Part shown: piece by piece, positions 9,891 through 18,047 of the stretch | How positions within the stretch are numbered: position 1 is the stretch's first letter | Layout: every line of letters begins with the position of its first letter | Source: Coptodactyla brooksi | Taxonomy: Eukaryota; Arthropoda; Insecta; Coleoptera; Scarabaeidae | Length of the DNA stretch: 22,235 nt | Direction of reading: 5' to 3' | Assembly (NCBI GenBank): GCA_033557675.1 | Contig: JAWQRM010000477.1 | Location: forward strand, 1-22,235 | Made by a program: the position numbers and the translations under genes | Notes under the pieces: model-generated | The model's database searches: none | The model's input: the letters and a program-made list of their open reading frames with translations, nothing else | What the model was told of the DNA's origin: nothing

Positions 9891-10315
9891 AACTCTCTGA
9901 AGTGTGGTGTTATGGCACACACAGTAGTGCAGGATATGCAGGCAATATGGAACTCAAATATGGCAATCAAAAGACTTCTTAAATAAATCAATGATTGGTT
10001 TTCTTTGGGTTTTTGGGGGTGAATTTCCACAATGAAATTTGTGGTAGTATTTGAAGCAAAGCAACCACATTTTGGTACCCCAAAAGCATTCTGCGACTGA
10101 ATATTTACATTATCAAATGCTGCAGCGGATTTATCTCCAATTTCAAAGTGCTGCGTGCGCGCGAATTAAATTCTATCGCAGGAATCCACCTTAATGTAAA
10201 CATAAATTTAGGTTATTCTACCGGGTGTACACAAATTGAAATGTATCACTGCAAACTGGCGAGATATTTGTAATCCGAACGCTGCAATTAACTGGAAACT
10301 TGGTAATCTCTTTAG
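9891..10315. other. Stretch between pseudogene and first visible exon
   Basis: Mixed composition with no recognisable domain. Sequence up to about 10100 may still be decayed 5' flank of the - strand transposase-like element. 10212-10315 is open in the frame of the following microexon and could contain more coding sequence if the true acceptor is upstream. Confidence 0.4.
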
Positions 10316-10360
10316 AGCGCAATGGAAATGCGGAAGAGGCAAATACCTGCAGGACAAAAG
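10316..10360 (+). CDS. GT92 glycosyltransferase, first visible coding exon (45-nt microexon, start uncertain)
   Basis: This is a short exon inferred from splice phase and from continuity with the next exon. It ends at 10360 before a GTGAAT donor. Its last two bases (AG) join the first G of the next exon to make an Arg codon, giving a run that reads KYLQDK-R-YKFFVYSAYFD. That is a natural lead-in to the conserved GT92 block starting YKFFVYSAYFD. The proposed acceptor is the AG at 10314-10315 after a pyrimidine-rich stretch (tctcttt). The frame stays open upstream to 10212, so the exon could begin further 5'; a stop at 10209-10211 sets the limit. The following intron is 187 bp. The N-terminal signal anchor expected of a Golgi type II glycosyltransferase is not in this exon. 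Confidence is moderate for the 3' end and lower for the 5' end. Confidence 0.55.
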
Positions 10361-10547
10361 GTGAATCAAATAATGTTTTAAACCTCAACATATAAAAAAG
10401 AAAAACCCTAATTACTTTTTAATGGCCCCACTTACTACAATTAAGTTTCAATTACCTTGCCCCTTTATGTACCTGGTCAAAAAGAATCGAGCCAGGTATA
10501 GGGTCAGGGCCGTTATTAAATATAGTAACGACCTCCGTTTCTTGCAG
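10361..10547 (+). other. GT92 gene intron (187 bp)
   Basis: GT at 10361 and AG at 10546-10547. The intron splits an Arg codon after its second base. It is AT-rich with no recognisable element. A 61-codon + frame crossing it and the next exon is a shadow. Confidence 0.55.
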
Positions 10548-10725
10548 GTACAAATTCTTCGTGTACTCGGCTTACTTCGATGGCAGAAAGGATCAGAGAG
10601 CAGTTAGGATAATAGCGGCCACAAAAACTAGGGGCGCCACGAGAGTATGGTGCAGATTATGGTACAAGACGCAGGAAGGAAATTCCACATCCTACGCTTC
10701 GAGAACCATAGCGTCTAAACTTAAA
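10548..10725 (+). CDS. GT92 (DUF23) glycosyltransferase, second visible exon: start of catalytic domain
   Basis: The exon encodes about 59 codons starting YKFFVYSAYFDGRKD and continuing with VRIIAATKTRG and RVWCRLWY, the N-terminal block of the GT92/DUF23 fold. The acceptor is a good pyrimidine tract ending in tttcttgcag at 10547 and the donor is a consensus GTAAGT at 10726. The exon begins with the third base of a split Arg codon and ends exactly on a codon boundary (Lys). One N-glycosylation sequon (NST) lies near 10682. GT92 enzymes are metazoan Golgi glycosyltransferases. The best studied, C. elegans GALT-1, adds galactose to core fucose on N-glycans; the acceptor for this insect-type member cannot be told from sequence. 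The family call rests on the combined peptide of this and the next two exons and is strong. Confidence 0.88.
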
Positions 10726-10869
10726 GTAAGTTCAGGATCGTTTTGCTGTCGCTCTCCAAAACCATTTCGCCAACAGATATTTGAGATACCGATGGACATC
10801 TTTGTTCGAATCCTTCCCGTATGACCCTTTTAATTTAATTTTCTTATCTTAGACAATCATGTGCCGCAG
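10726..10869 (+). other. GT92 gene intron (144 bp) with two closely spaced acceptors
   Basis: Donor GTAAGT at 10726. Two candidate 3' sites lie 17 nt apart: AG at 10851-10852 after ttttcttatctt, and AG at 10868-10869 (ccgcag). Only the second maintains the reading frame from the upstream exon. Confidence 0.7.
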
Positions 10870-11390
10870 GTAATCAGGGAGAACTGGAACTTGAAATACA
10901 GCGCTTGCTTCCTGCTGTGCCCGTTGGAGAAGGACCATCCGGTGCCTGCGGCGGTGTCCATAGTCTCCAGGATATGGAACTCTCCATCGAATCTCCTGGC
11001 TGTCATGAACAATTACAACGATACCAGGCCACCTTCGGGGCTGAACGTCTGCGTGAAACCTCTCCACTTCGAGTACAACAAGGTTGTACCCCTGCTGGAG
11101 TTCATCGAGCTCCATCGGATCCTGGGAGTGAAACACTTCAATTTCTACAACCACACGATAGGACCGCAAGTGGCTTGCCTGCTGGAGCACTACACCTCGA
11201 AAGGAGTGGTAACCCTGCTGCCCTGGGAGCTCAACATGGTCTCGCAGAAGGACATCAGAACCGAAGGGCTTTTCGCGGCCTTGAACGACTGCCTCTACAG
11301 GTCCATGTACAAATACTCTCATACGATCATGATAGATCTAGATGAATTCGTCATTCCCAGGCATAATGACACGTTACCTCAACTGCTGGA
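10870..11390 (+). CDS. GT92 (DUF23) glycosyltransferase, third visible exon: catalytic core with DLDE motif
   Basis: This is the largest exon, 173 codons plus two bases. It begins VIRENWNLKYSACFLLCP, has the family landmark FYNHTIGP at 11143-11166 (about residue 166 of the visible protein), and the acidic metal/nucleotide-sugar motif DLDE at 11335-11346 (about residues 230-233), followed by FVIPRHNDT. NDT and NHT sequons suit a lumenal, glycosylated protein. I chose the acceptor ccgcag at 10869 because it keeps the phase set by the upstream donor (Lys codon, phase 0). Another AG at 10851-10852, after a better pyrimidine tract, would shift the frame and reach TAA after about six codons. The donor is consensus GTAAGT at 11391. 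The GC content is higher than in the flanks, as expected of constrained coding sequence. Antisense and +2 frame ORFs here are shadows. Confidence 0.9.
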
Positions 11391-11454
11391 GTAAGTACTT
11401 GTTTGTTTCATTTAACTGAGTTCTCCATCGAATCTATTTTCTTTTATTTTGAAA

Positions 11455-11640
11455 CCTAAACCACTTACAGGCGAAGCGGGGCAAGTAATAAGGGTTGTAA
11501 ATTGAGGGAGAAAGTAAACTATCCCTAATTTCTTGGAATAATTTAAAAACTGCCTTATCGATTTTATTTAGTTGCTAAATACATAGTTATTTATTAGGTA
11601 TTTAGAAAATACTTTGAACAAAAACCGTAATACTGGTGTA
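11455..11640 (+). repeat. Dispersed repeat B, copy 1
   Basis: It shares aaacctaaaccacttaca, gtaataagggttg, aattgagggagaaagta and ggtatttagaaaatacttt, in order, with 12541-12830. The second copy has extra sequence inserted after the first third and in the middle. Related inverted pieces occur at 13668-13810 and 17400-17600. Confidence 0.85.
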
Positions 11641-11749
11641 ATATAGTCTTATTACAACCCCTCATCGAAAGGCAATAAAAGTGCCTGGTCACAAAGGAGC
11701 ATCCTCAAAAAAAAACACAAAGATACAGGGCTTTCATAAATGTCCAAGT

Positions 11750-11940
11750 CTCACGTGACCTCAACTGATTAGGCAACCAAACTCGTAGTATGGTATTGAC
11801 TAAAATAAAACATCCCAACTGCCGCAATTGAGAAAGTCAGTGGTACTAAAGTTAAAGGAAATATTTAAGAAGCGTTCGAGTAACAACAAATGCTCTGTTC
11901 ACGAACGCCTATGTTTGAAATGTCAAGATCTAATCCGCTT
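11750..11940 (+). repeat. Dispersed repeat, short internally deleted copy
   Basis: It begins tcacgtgacctcaactgatt and passes through caattgagaaagtcagtgg to cgaacgcctatgtttgaaat, the same order as copies at 7366-7985 and 12125-12540 but with the middle missing. Confidence 0.8.
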
Positions 11941-12039
11941 ATAATAATAAACTATAATCAAGAAGATTAGTCAGGCCTCGATAAACACACACAAGGTCAT
12001 TAGTAAGTAGAGAATGCAGTAAACAATAAACGTTAACCG

Positions 12040-12100
12040 TGACCCACCGAAAGGTGCTGAGGTAGCGGCTCAGTCACCTAGATAATTAGTATATAAGCGG
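12040..12100 (+). promoter_or_regulatory. Stem-loop followed by TATA-like motif
   Basis: AGGTGCTGAG at 12052-12061 pairs with CTCAG-T-CACCT at 12069-12079, a 10-bp stem with one bulged T and a 7-base loop. TATATAAG lies 10 bases further at 12090-12097. The patch 11940-12122 is unique within the window and more GC-balanced than its repeat neighbours. It could be part of a mobile-element promoter such as a decayed LTR. No terminal repeats were found to prove this. Confidence 0.3.
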
Positions 12101-12124
12101 CGTTAGGTTAATAATAGATCCAAA

Positions 12125-12540
12125 GTTGTAGTATGGTAATGATTAATATAAAACACCCCAACTGTCACAATTGACAAAGTCAGTGGTAGTATTAAAATAA
12201 AATTAATTTACTGTTAAATAACAGGAAAGGAAATATTTATTATTATCAAAGGGTATTAACATTGAATGTACAGTAAACAAAAATTTGTTAATTATAAATC
12301 ACAGCAAACACTTTGAAGCGTTCGAATAACAAAAAATATACTCAGTTCACGAACGCCTATGTTTGAAATGTCAAAATCTGGTTACAATACTATAACGTTA
12401 AGAGTTTGTTACAGCTTTTTTATAAATAGTACAGTTAATTGTATTTCATCAGGCAAATAATCTGCTTGACAACTAATTCGTTTAAAGCCATCTTAATGAT
12501 GTGCCTCCCCTATTCAGCCCAATAGCCTATTTCATATATT
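12125..12540 (+). repeat. Dispersed repeat copy C
   Basis: From gtagtatggtaatgattaa onwards it follows copy A (7366-7985). The match from 12155 to 12537 is close to identical, with only scattered substitutions, making this the youngest-looking duplication in the window. It stops exactly where dispersed repeat B begins (gaaacctaaaccacttaca, 12541). Confidence 0.88.
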
Positions 12541-12830
12541 GAAACCTAAACCACTTACAAGGAAAGTGGGGCTAGTAATAAGGGTTGCAAATTGAGGGAG
12601 AAAGTATTTATTCGTTTGTATTTTCTATACATCAGTAGAAAGAATTTTCTACTGTCAAAAGTCCAAGGTGAAAAGGGGTAAACTACCCCTAATTTCTTGT
12701 AATAATTTAAAAACTACCCTATCGATTTTGGGGGAGTTAAGTGTACATATAAGACGTTTAAAAATATTAATTACTAAATACATAGTTATTTATTAGGTAT
12801 TTAGAAAATACTTTGAAAAAAAATCGTAAA
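12541..12830 (+). repeat. Dispersed repeat B, copy 2
   Basis: Collinear with 11455-11640 but with insertions. It contains the short inverted motif GGGGTA-aac-TACCCC (near 12675), which recurs in reverse orientation near 17400. Roughly 60 bp (ggggc.agtaataagggttg onwards) also match, inverted, to 13740-13800, so it could be one end of an element spanning 12541-13815. Confidence 0.8.
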
Positions 12831-13157
12831 TTAGTCACACAATAAGATGTTTATGGTAAAATAAGGCGGTTACGACATTTAAGGGTGGTTGGGGTTAACT
12901 ACCCTAATAAAAATTCATTCTTTCGCGGGTGTTATTTGCTAATTCTGATTCAGTACAGAGTGTTTTTCTTCGTGACGTAAAAACCTTTGAAGGGATTTAT
13001 AAGGGTTAGAAATTAGAGGTAGAAAGTAAATTTTCGCCAATATCTCGAAAACGAAAACTATTTCATCCAATCTGAATAAAATACAGGATACAGGACAGTA
13101 CTAATTTGGTATTTCTATTTTATATGCTACAGATCTTCTTTTCTGGAGTTCGTCATT

Positions 13158-13400
13158 CTATTTATTTTTATAAGGTGTACTCTGGTGGCACTTTCAATTA
13201 CAGAGTACCATTTCTCTCTTGCATTTGCATCTATTTGTAGAACACTTTTTGATGCAGCTACATCTCATAAAGCCCTGTCCTGATTCAACTGAATATCTGG
13301 TGGCTGCAGCCCTCAATGATATTTCAATATCTCGATCAACATCTTCAACCTCTAAAACTAGCTGAATGAAAACCTCAAACTCTGTTCTGAAAAGATACAA
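13158..13400 (-). pseudogene. KRBA2/Ginger-like integrase C-terminal cysteine-rich tail, broken
   Basis: The - strand frame reads VDRDIEISLRAAATRYSVES, then GQGFMRCSCIKKC, STNRCKCKREMVLCN, a TGA stop (13194-13196), then KCHQSTPYKNK and another stop at 13158. The spacing C-x-C-x3-C-x4-C-x-C-x6-C-N-x-x-C-H is the cysteine-rich tail that follows many arthropod integrase-type proteins annotated as KRAB-A domain-containing protein 2-like (related to Ginger transposons). The TGA falls where a Ser is usual. No integrase core was found upstream on this strand (13400-14000), so only the tail survives. It sits between inverted ~60-bp repeats at 12569-12629 and 13740-13800. Confidence 0.65.
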
Positions 13401-13625
13401 AATAAATCACAACCAATATGTTTCAATCATCACAGAAAGATGCACAAGTAAATGTAAGAAAAATTATAATTACAATAGAGTTTCTGAAGTACCCCATGTT
13501 TGGTGGAAACTTTGTAAAGATCCTCGTCATTTTTCTGAAGAATTACTCAGATTATTTATTTATTTAGCATTAACTACATATAATAGATAATTTATAATAC
13601 ATAATTCTTACAATATTACAATACA

Positions 13626-13651
13626 ATTTCTATATATATATATATAGAAAT
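13626..13651. repeat. Perfect 26-bp palindrome with (TA)8 core
   Basis: atttc, then sixteen alternating T/A bases, then gaaat. It can fold completely on itself and is likely a product of microsatellite expansion. Confidence 0.95.
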
Positions 13652-13667
13652 CTCTGATGACTCTGAA

Positions 13668-13810
13668 CCATCTCTTCAAAAGTGAATATAGTTTGCATTT
13701 ACCACATTTCGATAACAGTTTTCGTTTTCAAAATACAAGCGAACAAATACTTTTTCCCTCAATTTGCAACCCTTATTACTCGCCCCAGCGGCTTTTAGGA
13801 CACCTATAAA
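13668..13810. repeat. Dispersed repeat B relative (inverted to 12541-12620)
   Basis: Matches 17455-17595 in the same orientation (acatttcgataacag, cgttttcaaaatacaagcga, ccctcaatttgcaaccctta, cttttagg) and the start of 12541-12620 in reverse orientation. Confidence 0.8.
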
Positions 13811-13920
13811 AAAATACGTAAACCTTATTTTTGTTCATTCTATCGCTGTACCAAATTACATCGAAATTGGTGAGTGACAGTTGTGACACTTCCCTTGTTA
13901 GGTACTTTGATGATATTTAG

Positions 13921-14165
13921 ATTCGCATTCTGGTAGCTGAAATCAATAAATATGCAAAGCAGGAAGTTGTCAAGCTGTGCAAAAGTGTATTGAATAGCTA
14001 GGCAACAAGTTTATTGTTAGTTCAGTATTAGATACAGAAGAAAATCTTAGTGTGGACGAAAACTTGTTATTATTCGTAGGAAGATTAAGTTGGAAACAAT
14101 ACATTTTGTTATTTTATATTTCTGCTTCTACTTCGAAATCATCTAGCACTTCTGCTACAAATTTT
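13921..14165 (+). pseudogene. piggyBac-like transposase fragments
   Basis: Two pieces in order. The first, 13921-14000, reads IRILVAEINKYAKQEVVK, similar to the start of the DDE_Tnp_1_7 domain in piggyBac-like transposases (a Glu/Asn-Arg-Tyr-Ala motif). The second, 14020-14093, reads NLSVDENLLLFVGRLSWKQY, closely matching the conserved (I/V)DE..(M/L)..GRL..(R/K)QY block that contains a catalytic Asp of piggyBac transposases. After QYI the usual Lys-Arg-rich continuation is missing and the frame soon ends. Only a small part of a ~550-600-residue protein remains, so it is non-functional. Confidence 0.75.
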
Positions 14166-14219
14166 TCGAGGAATTGATGGACTGAACTGGTGCTGAACAT
14201 ACTAATTTCAAAGCAAAAA

Positions 14220-14350
14220 CATTGCTGCAGATGTGTGACCTTCATACGAAACCTTCGCTCGGGGTTCATTGGAATTTTGTACAGGGACATATCATATGCA
14301 AGTAGGACAGTGCGGGTAGAATTCCGAGAATCAATGATTTATGCTGTGCA
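14220..14350 (+). repeat. Diverged copy of the core of the ~1.2-kb repeat unit
   Basis: The stretch atatcatatgcaagtaggac to gggtagaattccgagaatc resembles cgtatgcaaatagagcattg to gggtagaattctgagaacc at 14910-14950. It is an older, more diverged relative that lies outside the main array. Confidence 0.5.
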
Positions 14351-14570
14351 TCTGCGCTCCAAACAGTGGGATATGTATGTATATTGCAATGGCAACTTAG
14401 ACATTCCAAGTGAAGTTATAGGTGCTTGATGAGAAACTATTTGCTTCCTCGTTCGTGAAATATTTAACTACTTCTGAAATTTAAGCTAGCTTATAGCTTA
14501 ATCATTTCATAATCTCCTGAAAGATTATAGAAGATCTTATAAAACTCTCAGGAAAGAAAAAATATCTTAA

Positions 14571-14680
14571 GTGATTCGTCAAAAATTATTGGAGTTTGGT
14601 TGGGAAATGACGTTACATCCACCATACAGCCCTGACCTTGCCCTATTTAAATTACTATTTATTTTAAACTTTGGAATAAT
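14571..14680 (+). pseudogene. mariner-like transposase fragment
   Basis: The + frame reads VIRQKLLEFGWE then LHPPYSPDLA, the hallmark of mariner transposases around the third catalytic Asp (HPPYSPDLAPSD). The protein then diverges (LFKLLFILNF) where PSDYHLF would be expected, so the catalytic region is broken. Only about 36 codons remain of a ~345-residue protein. It directly abuts the first unit of the ~1.2-kb repeat array. Confidence 0.8.
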
Positions 14681-15870
14681 GATCAGGTAAATTGGATTAA
14701 CTGGATTAATTAGATATATCACTTAACAGAGGACTACATTAAGATATATTGGGAGATTATAGTTTCCCTAGTAATTAAATAGTGCCCTAATGACTTTATT
14801 GCTTACTGCAATAATATTCATTTCGAGAAAATGCTATCTAAATCCTTTTCATAACAAAGTATTCCGCTATAAGCAAGATTGCCCCTGCGGCTTTTGCAAA
14901 CAAGAAACATCGTATGCAAATAGAGCATTGTGGGTAGAATTCTGAGAACCTCAGCTTTAAGATATACATACGGCGTGGTAAAATACTGATAAGCATATTG
15001 AATAGCGGACCTTTAAATCTTAACTGAAGGGGAAGCTATTAACAAAAGGAAGTAAGTTGCGTGGTGAATTGAAAAATAATAGTTCCATGCCGACGGATAG
15101 ATTTTCTGTAACTGCTGGGTTAATTTAAAGAAAATATGCGTACAGAGAGGATATTTATTGCAAGTCTAACGCTCTTTTTAATTAGAAAATGTGCAACAAT
15201 GTTCATAAAAGATGTTATGCTATGAAATTTGTATTGGATTAGTCCAGGAAAGTAATTGCATTAAATTTTAAAGACCTTTCATTCAGATCCTTCGTTCCCT
15301 TGAAGCATTTCCAGAATCTTTATTACTTTCGTTACTCTTGAATGAATTCAACAAAATTTACAGTAACCAAAAGTAAATTTCTCTTGAAATATTCTTTTGT
15401 TTATTGGAATTCCGTCGCCTTAACACTATGAGTGTTTGTATCATCTCGTAATTTTGACAATAAGTAAACTTTGAAAGAAACTTCTATTACATATTGTTGC
15501 TGATTTTATTTTTAAGCCAATAATTTTAGTAGAGGAAAACTTGTCACCCAATATCCGTGATTTACAGAACATAGACTCTAGCATACGTTTTAGAGACTGG
15601 TATCTAGCAGATGTAGATACGGTTTAGATGCACTATAGATTTCATTAATCACCATAAAAATCCAAGGATGATAAATTAGAAGGTCGAAGTGACCAATCGA
15701 TTTATTTTGATCTTTGGAGAGTTCCTTGAAAGGTAAAACTTTCAACGATGATGATGATGCTGTGAAATTGCATTTGCTTAAGTTTTTTTACTGATAAGGA
15801 TCAGCTGTCCTATCAGCGTGGAGTCATGAAGTTAGCAGAAAGATTGCAAAAGGTTTTTGAATAAAATGGA
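14680..15870 (+). repeat. ~1.2-kb repeat family, + array unit 1
   Basis: The unit starts near the gattaattagatatatcac landmark and runs through gctataagcaagattgcc, cgtatgcaaatagagcattg, gcggacctttaaatctta, gctctttttaattagaaaat, cgtcgccttaacactatgag and tctagcagatgtagatacgg to ttttgaataaaatggaaaat. The order then restarts at about 15880. The complete unit is preserved here and in the inverted array at 18048-19632. A reading frame on the - strand (14996 down to about 14822) is shared by the copies. No family recognised. Confidence 0.9.
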
Positions 15871-16580
15871 AAATATACAATTGATTAGATTAGAATTAAT
15901 TAAATATATCATCCAACAGTGCAACTATTATTGAAATATATTGGAAGATTATATTTCCAGGAAATGCTATCGAAGTCTTTTTCATAACAAAATATACCGC
16001 TATAAGCAAGATTGCCTCTGCGATTTTTGCAAAGAAGAAACATCGTATGCAAATAGAGTATTGTGGGTAGAATTCTGAGAAACTCGGCTTTAAGAAATAT
16101 ATCTGGCATGGTAAAATGCTGATAAGCATATTGAATAGCGGACCTTTAAATCTAAACCGAAGGGGAAGCTGTTAACAAAAGGAACTAAGTGGCCTGGTGA
16201 ATTGAAAAATAATAGCTCTTTTTAATTAGAAAATGTGCAACAATGTTCATAAAAGAAGTTATGCTATGAAATTTGTATTGGATTACTCCGGGAAAGTTAT
16301 TGCGCATTAAATTTCAAAGACCATTCATTCAGATCCTTCCTTCCCTTGAAACTTTTCCAGAAGCTTTGTTACTTTTGTTACTCTTAAATAAATTCAATTA
16401 TAACTTAAGGCAACCAGAAGTAAATTTCCGTTGAAATATTCTCGTGTAAGTTTTGAAAAAACTTTTCACCCAATATCTATGATTTCCAGGACATAGACTC
16501 TGGCATACTTTTCAGATAGTGATATCTAGCAGATGTAGATACGGTTTAGGTACAGTAAAGGCATAGATTTTATGAATATT
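15871..16580 (+). repeat. ~1.2-kb repeat family, + array unit 2 (deleted and truncated)
   Basis: Second head-to-tail copy. Relative to unit 1 it lacks about 100 bp between aattgaaaaataatagc and tctttttaattag, lacks the cgtcgccttaacactatgag section, and ends soon after gcagatgtagatacggttta. The marker gaaatttgtattggatta recurs 1,041 bp after its position in unit 1. Confidence 0.9.
15896..16129 (-). CDS. Repeat-encoded hydrophobic ORF, unknown function (77 codons)
   Basis: Shared in all units of the ~1.2-kb family: FSEFYPQYSICIRCF, then AILLIAVYFVMKK and IAFPGN here; in the inverted array (18667-18867, +) the matching frame has AGAILLIAAYFVMKR. The unit 1 copy (14996 down to about 14822) has one internal stop. 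The central segment would make one membrane-spanning helix. It may be a fragment of an old exon or a chance frame spread by duplication. I recognise no family. Confidence 0.2.
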   Translation of the reverse strand: MLISILPCQIYFLKPSFSEFYPQYSICIRCFFFAKIAEAILLIAVYFVMKKTSIAFPGNIIFQYISIIVALLDDIFN

Positions 16581-16602
16581 CAAACAGGGTCTGAGTAGTT
16601 TG

Positions 16603-16632
16603 TCTCTCTAGCTTTCTCTTTCTCTCTCTTTC
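16603..16632. repeat. Pyrimidine (CT) tract
   Basis: About 30 bases of almost only C and T (ctctctagctttctctttct onwards), at the inner edge of the left arm of the second composite inverted repeat. Confidence 0.9.
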
Positions 16633-16639
16633 CACTGTT

Positions 16640-16890
16640 TTTGAGAAGTAAAAGCGGAGGTGTACCCCATGGAGATTACCCTCACCTGTCAACGTCGTCG
16701 GCTCGTGTTTATCTTTTAATTAGCCCGTTGAAATCTAAAATGGGGCTGGCGCTTAAAGCGAAATTAATTGCCCTCGGTTCCTCTTTGTGGGGTCCATTAT
16801 TTTTTGCTCTCGCAGCTAAACGCGGAGGCAATAAAAGTGGTGGAGTTAGTACGGAAAATTTAAAAATTCACCAAAGGTTATGAGAAAACC
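16640..16890. promoter_or_regulatory. GC-balanced intronic island, candidate cis-regulatory element
   Basis: A short unique island with balanced composition in AT-rich repeats. It contains CACCTG (an E-box core, about 16684), tttaattagc and aaattaattgcc (homeodomain-type TAAT cores near 16713 and 16760). An 80-codon frame crosses it without recognisable domains or splice context. The call is based on composition and motif content only. Confidence 0.25.
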
Positions 16891-17399
16891 TATATGGATA
16901 AAACAATATTCCTAGGTAAAAACATAAAACTAAATATTCACGAAATATGCAAAGAAACATTCTGATAAAGTGTTTTTTGATCCCTGATCAAGAAACAATG
17001 ATGATCTAACCCAGAAGATGATGGAAGTCTTGAGAAAAAACACTGATATTCGAAGAAGAAAGAATAGACATGGCGTATGGCAACCCACAGTAAGGTACGT
17101 ATCATTTTTATGGCAGATCAATAATAAAGCACCTGCTGCATATCCGTAACCTTTCAATGCTGACGTTATCTAAACTAACTAAACAAACGAAATGCCTTCC
17201 GCGCGCCGTCCCTGCCATGGAAATCGATACGTCAAATTCCAAGCTAATACCAACGGTAGAACAGAAAATAAAACTTCTAATATTACTTTATTATTAGAAT
17301 ATTAAATAGACACATCATAGATTAAAATAAAAACACTAAAGTATTTATTTAGTATAGCAGAATATATATTTTTTGCATAAAAATATTTCCAAGAAAACT
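16891..17399. other. Unassigned intron sequence
   Basis: AT-rich with a small GC-rich patch at about 17200-17260. A - strand 75-codon frame (16930-17157) has no recognisable content. Confidence 0.4.
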
Positions 17400-17600
17400 A
17401 GGGGTAGTTTACCCCTTGTAACCTTCTGGTATATGTGTGATATATCAATAAAAAAGCTCTTTAAAAATGAATATCATTTTGCATTTGCAACATTTCGATA
17501 ACAGGTTTCGTTTTCAAAATACAAGCGAATAATTACTTTCTCCCTCAATTTACAACCCTTATTATTCCCCCAGGGGCTTTTAGAGCACATATAAAAAAAC
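17400..17600. repeat. Dispersed repeat B relative
   Basis: Starts with ggggtagtttacccctt (the inverse of 12674 onwards) and continues acatttcgataacaggtttc, tacaagcgaataattacttt, ccctcaatttacaaccctta and cttttagagcac, collinear with 13668-13810. Confidence 0.8.
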
Positions 17601-17659
17601 CTAGTTCTCAACCTAGTTTACATCTTCAGTCCATTGTATAATATCAGTAGTTAAATCAG

Positions 17660-17970
17660 GAAATCGTAAACATTTTTACTTAACATTTGAAACGGGTGCA
17701 ACTTTGGGTTTGCAGGAAAATTTATCCTTTTTCAAGACCTTTTAAACGAGTAACGAAGCGGTATAGGATTACGCTTGGGACTTTAAAGTCCAGCCCTCTC
17801 TCGCCCACCCTCACAAGGGATTGGAAAAATTTGAATATGCAAAGTAAGTGGATTTTTAGTACATACGAGATTTCGAAAGTTTGGTTTTTTACCTCGACTA
17901 ACCCGGGCGATATTATCCCGGACAAAGTCTGTCGGACACTTAATGTGTTTGCAGCTTAATGCGCAGGAAT
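17660..17970. promoter_or_regulatory. Second GC-balanced intronic island
   Basis: Unique sequence with balanced composition and several CpGs (for example taacccgggcgatattatcc at about 17900). It is open in one frame on each strand (17687-17959 + and 17722-17925 -) but with no domain. It may be a conserved noncoding element; coding is not supported. Confidence 0.25.
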
Positions 17971-17977
17971 TTCAGTA

Positions 17978-18010
17978 CACTATCAGGGTGTTCCAAAAGT
18001 AATCTTCGTT
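17978..18010. mobile_element. Possible DNA-transposon terminus (cagggtgttccaaaagtaat)
   Basis: tatcagggtgttccaaaagtaatcttcg begins at a TA and resembles terminal inverted repeats of several insect Tc1/mariner-type elements. No matching inverted partner was found nearby, so this is weak. Confidence 0.25.
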
Positions 18011-18047
18011 TTTCTTGTTAAAATAATACACGATTTTTATACAACTG

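Noticed and set aside
8603..9892. Several + frames of 60-110 codons
   Set aside because: They are antisense to the decayed transposase-like gene, whose - strand translation is clearly family-like.
10849..11322. 157-codon open frame on the - strand
   Set aside because: Exactly antisense to the conserved GT92 exon; it mirrors that exon's codon constraint and has no recognisable domain.
10905..11345. 146-codon + frame overlapping the catalytic exon
   Set aside because: Shadow in another frame of the GT92 exon, whose own frame carries the FYNHT and DLDE motifs.
12050..12090. Helitron 3' end (hairpin followed by CTRRT)
   Set aside because: The sequence after the stem reads CTAGA rather than CTRRT, and no 5' TC end could be tied to it.
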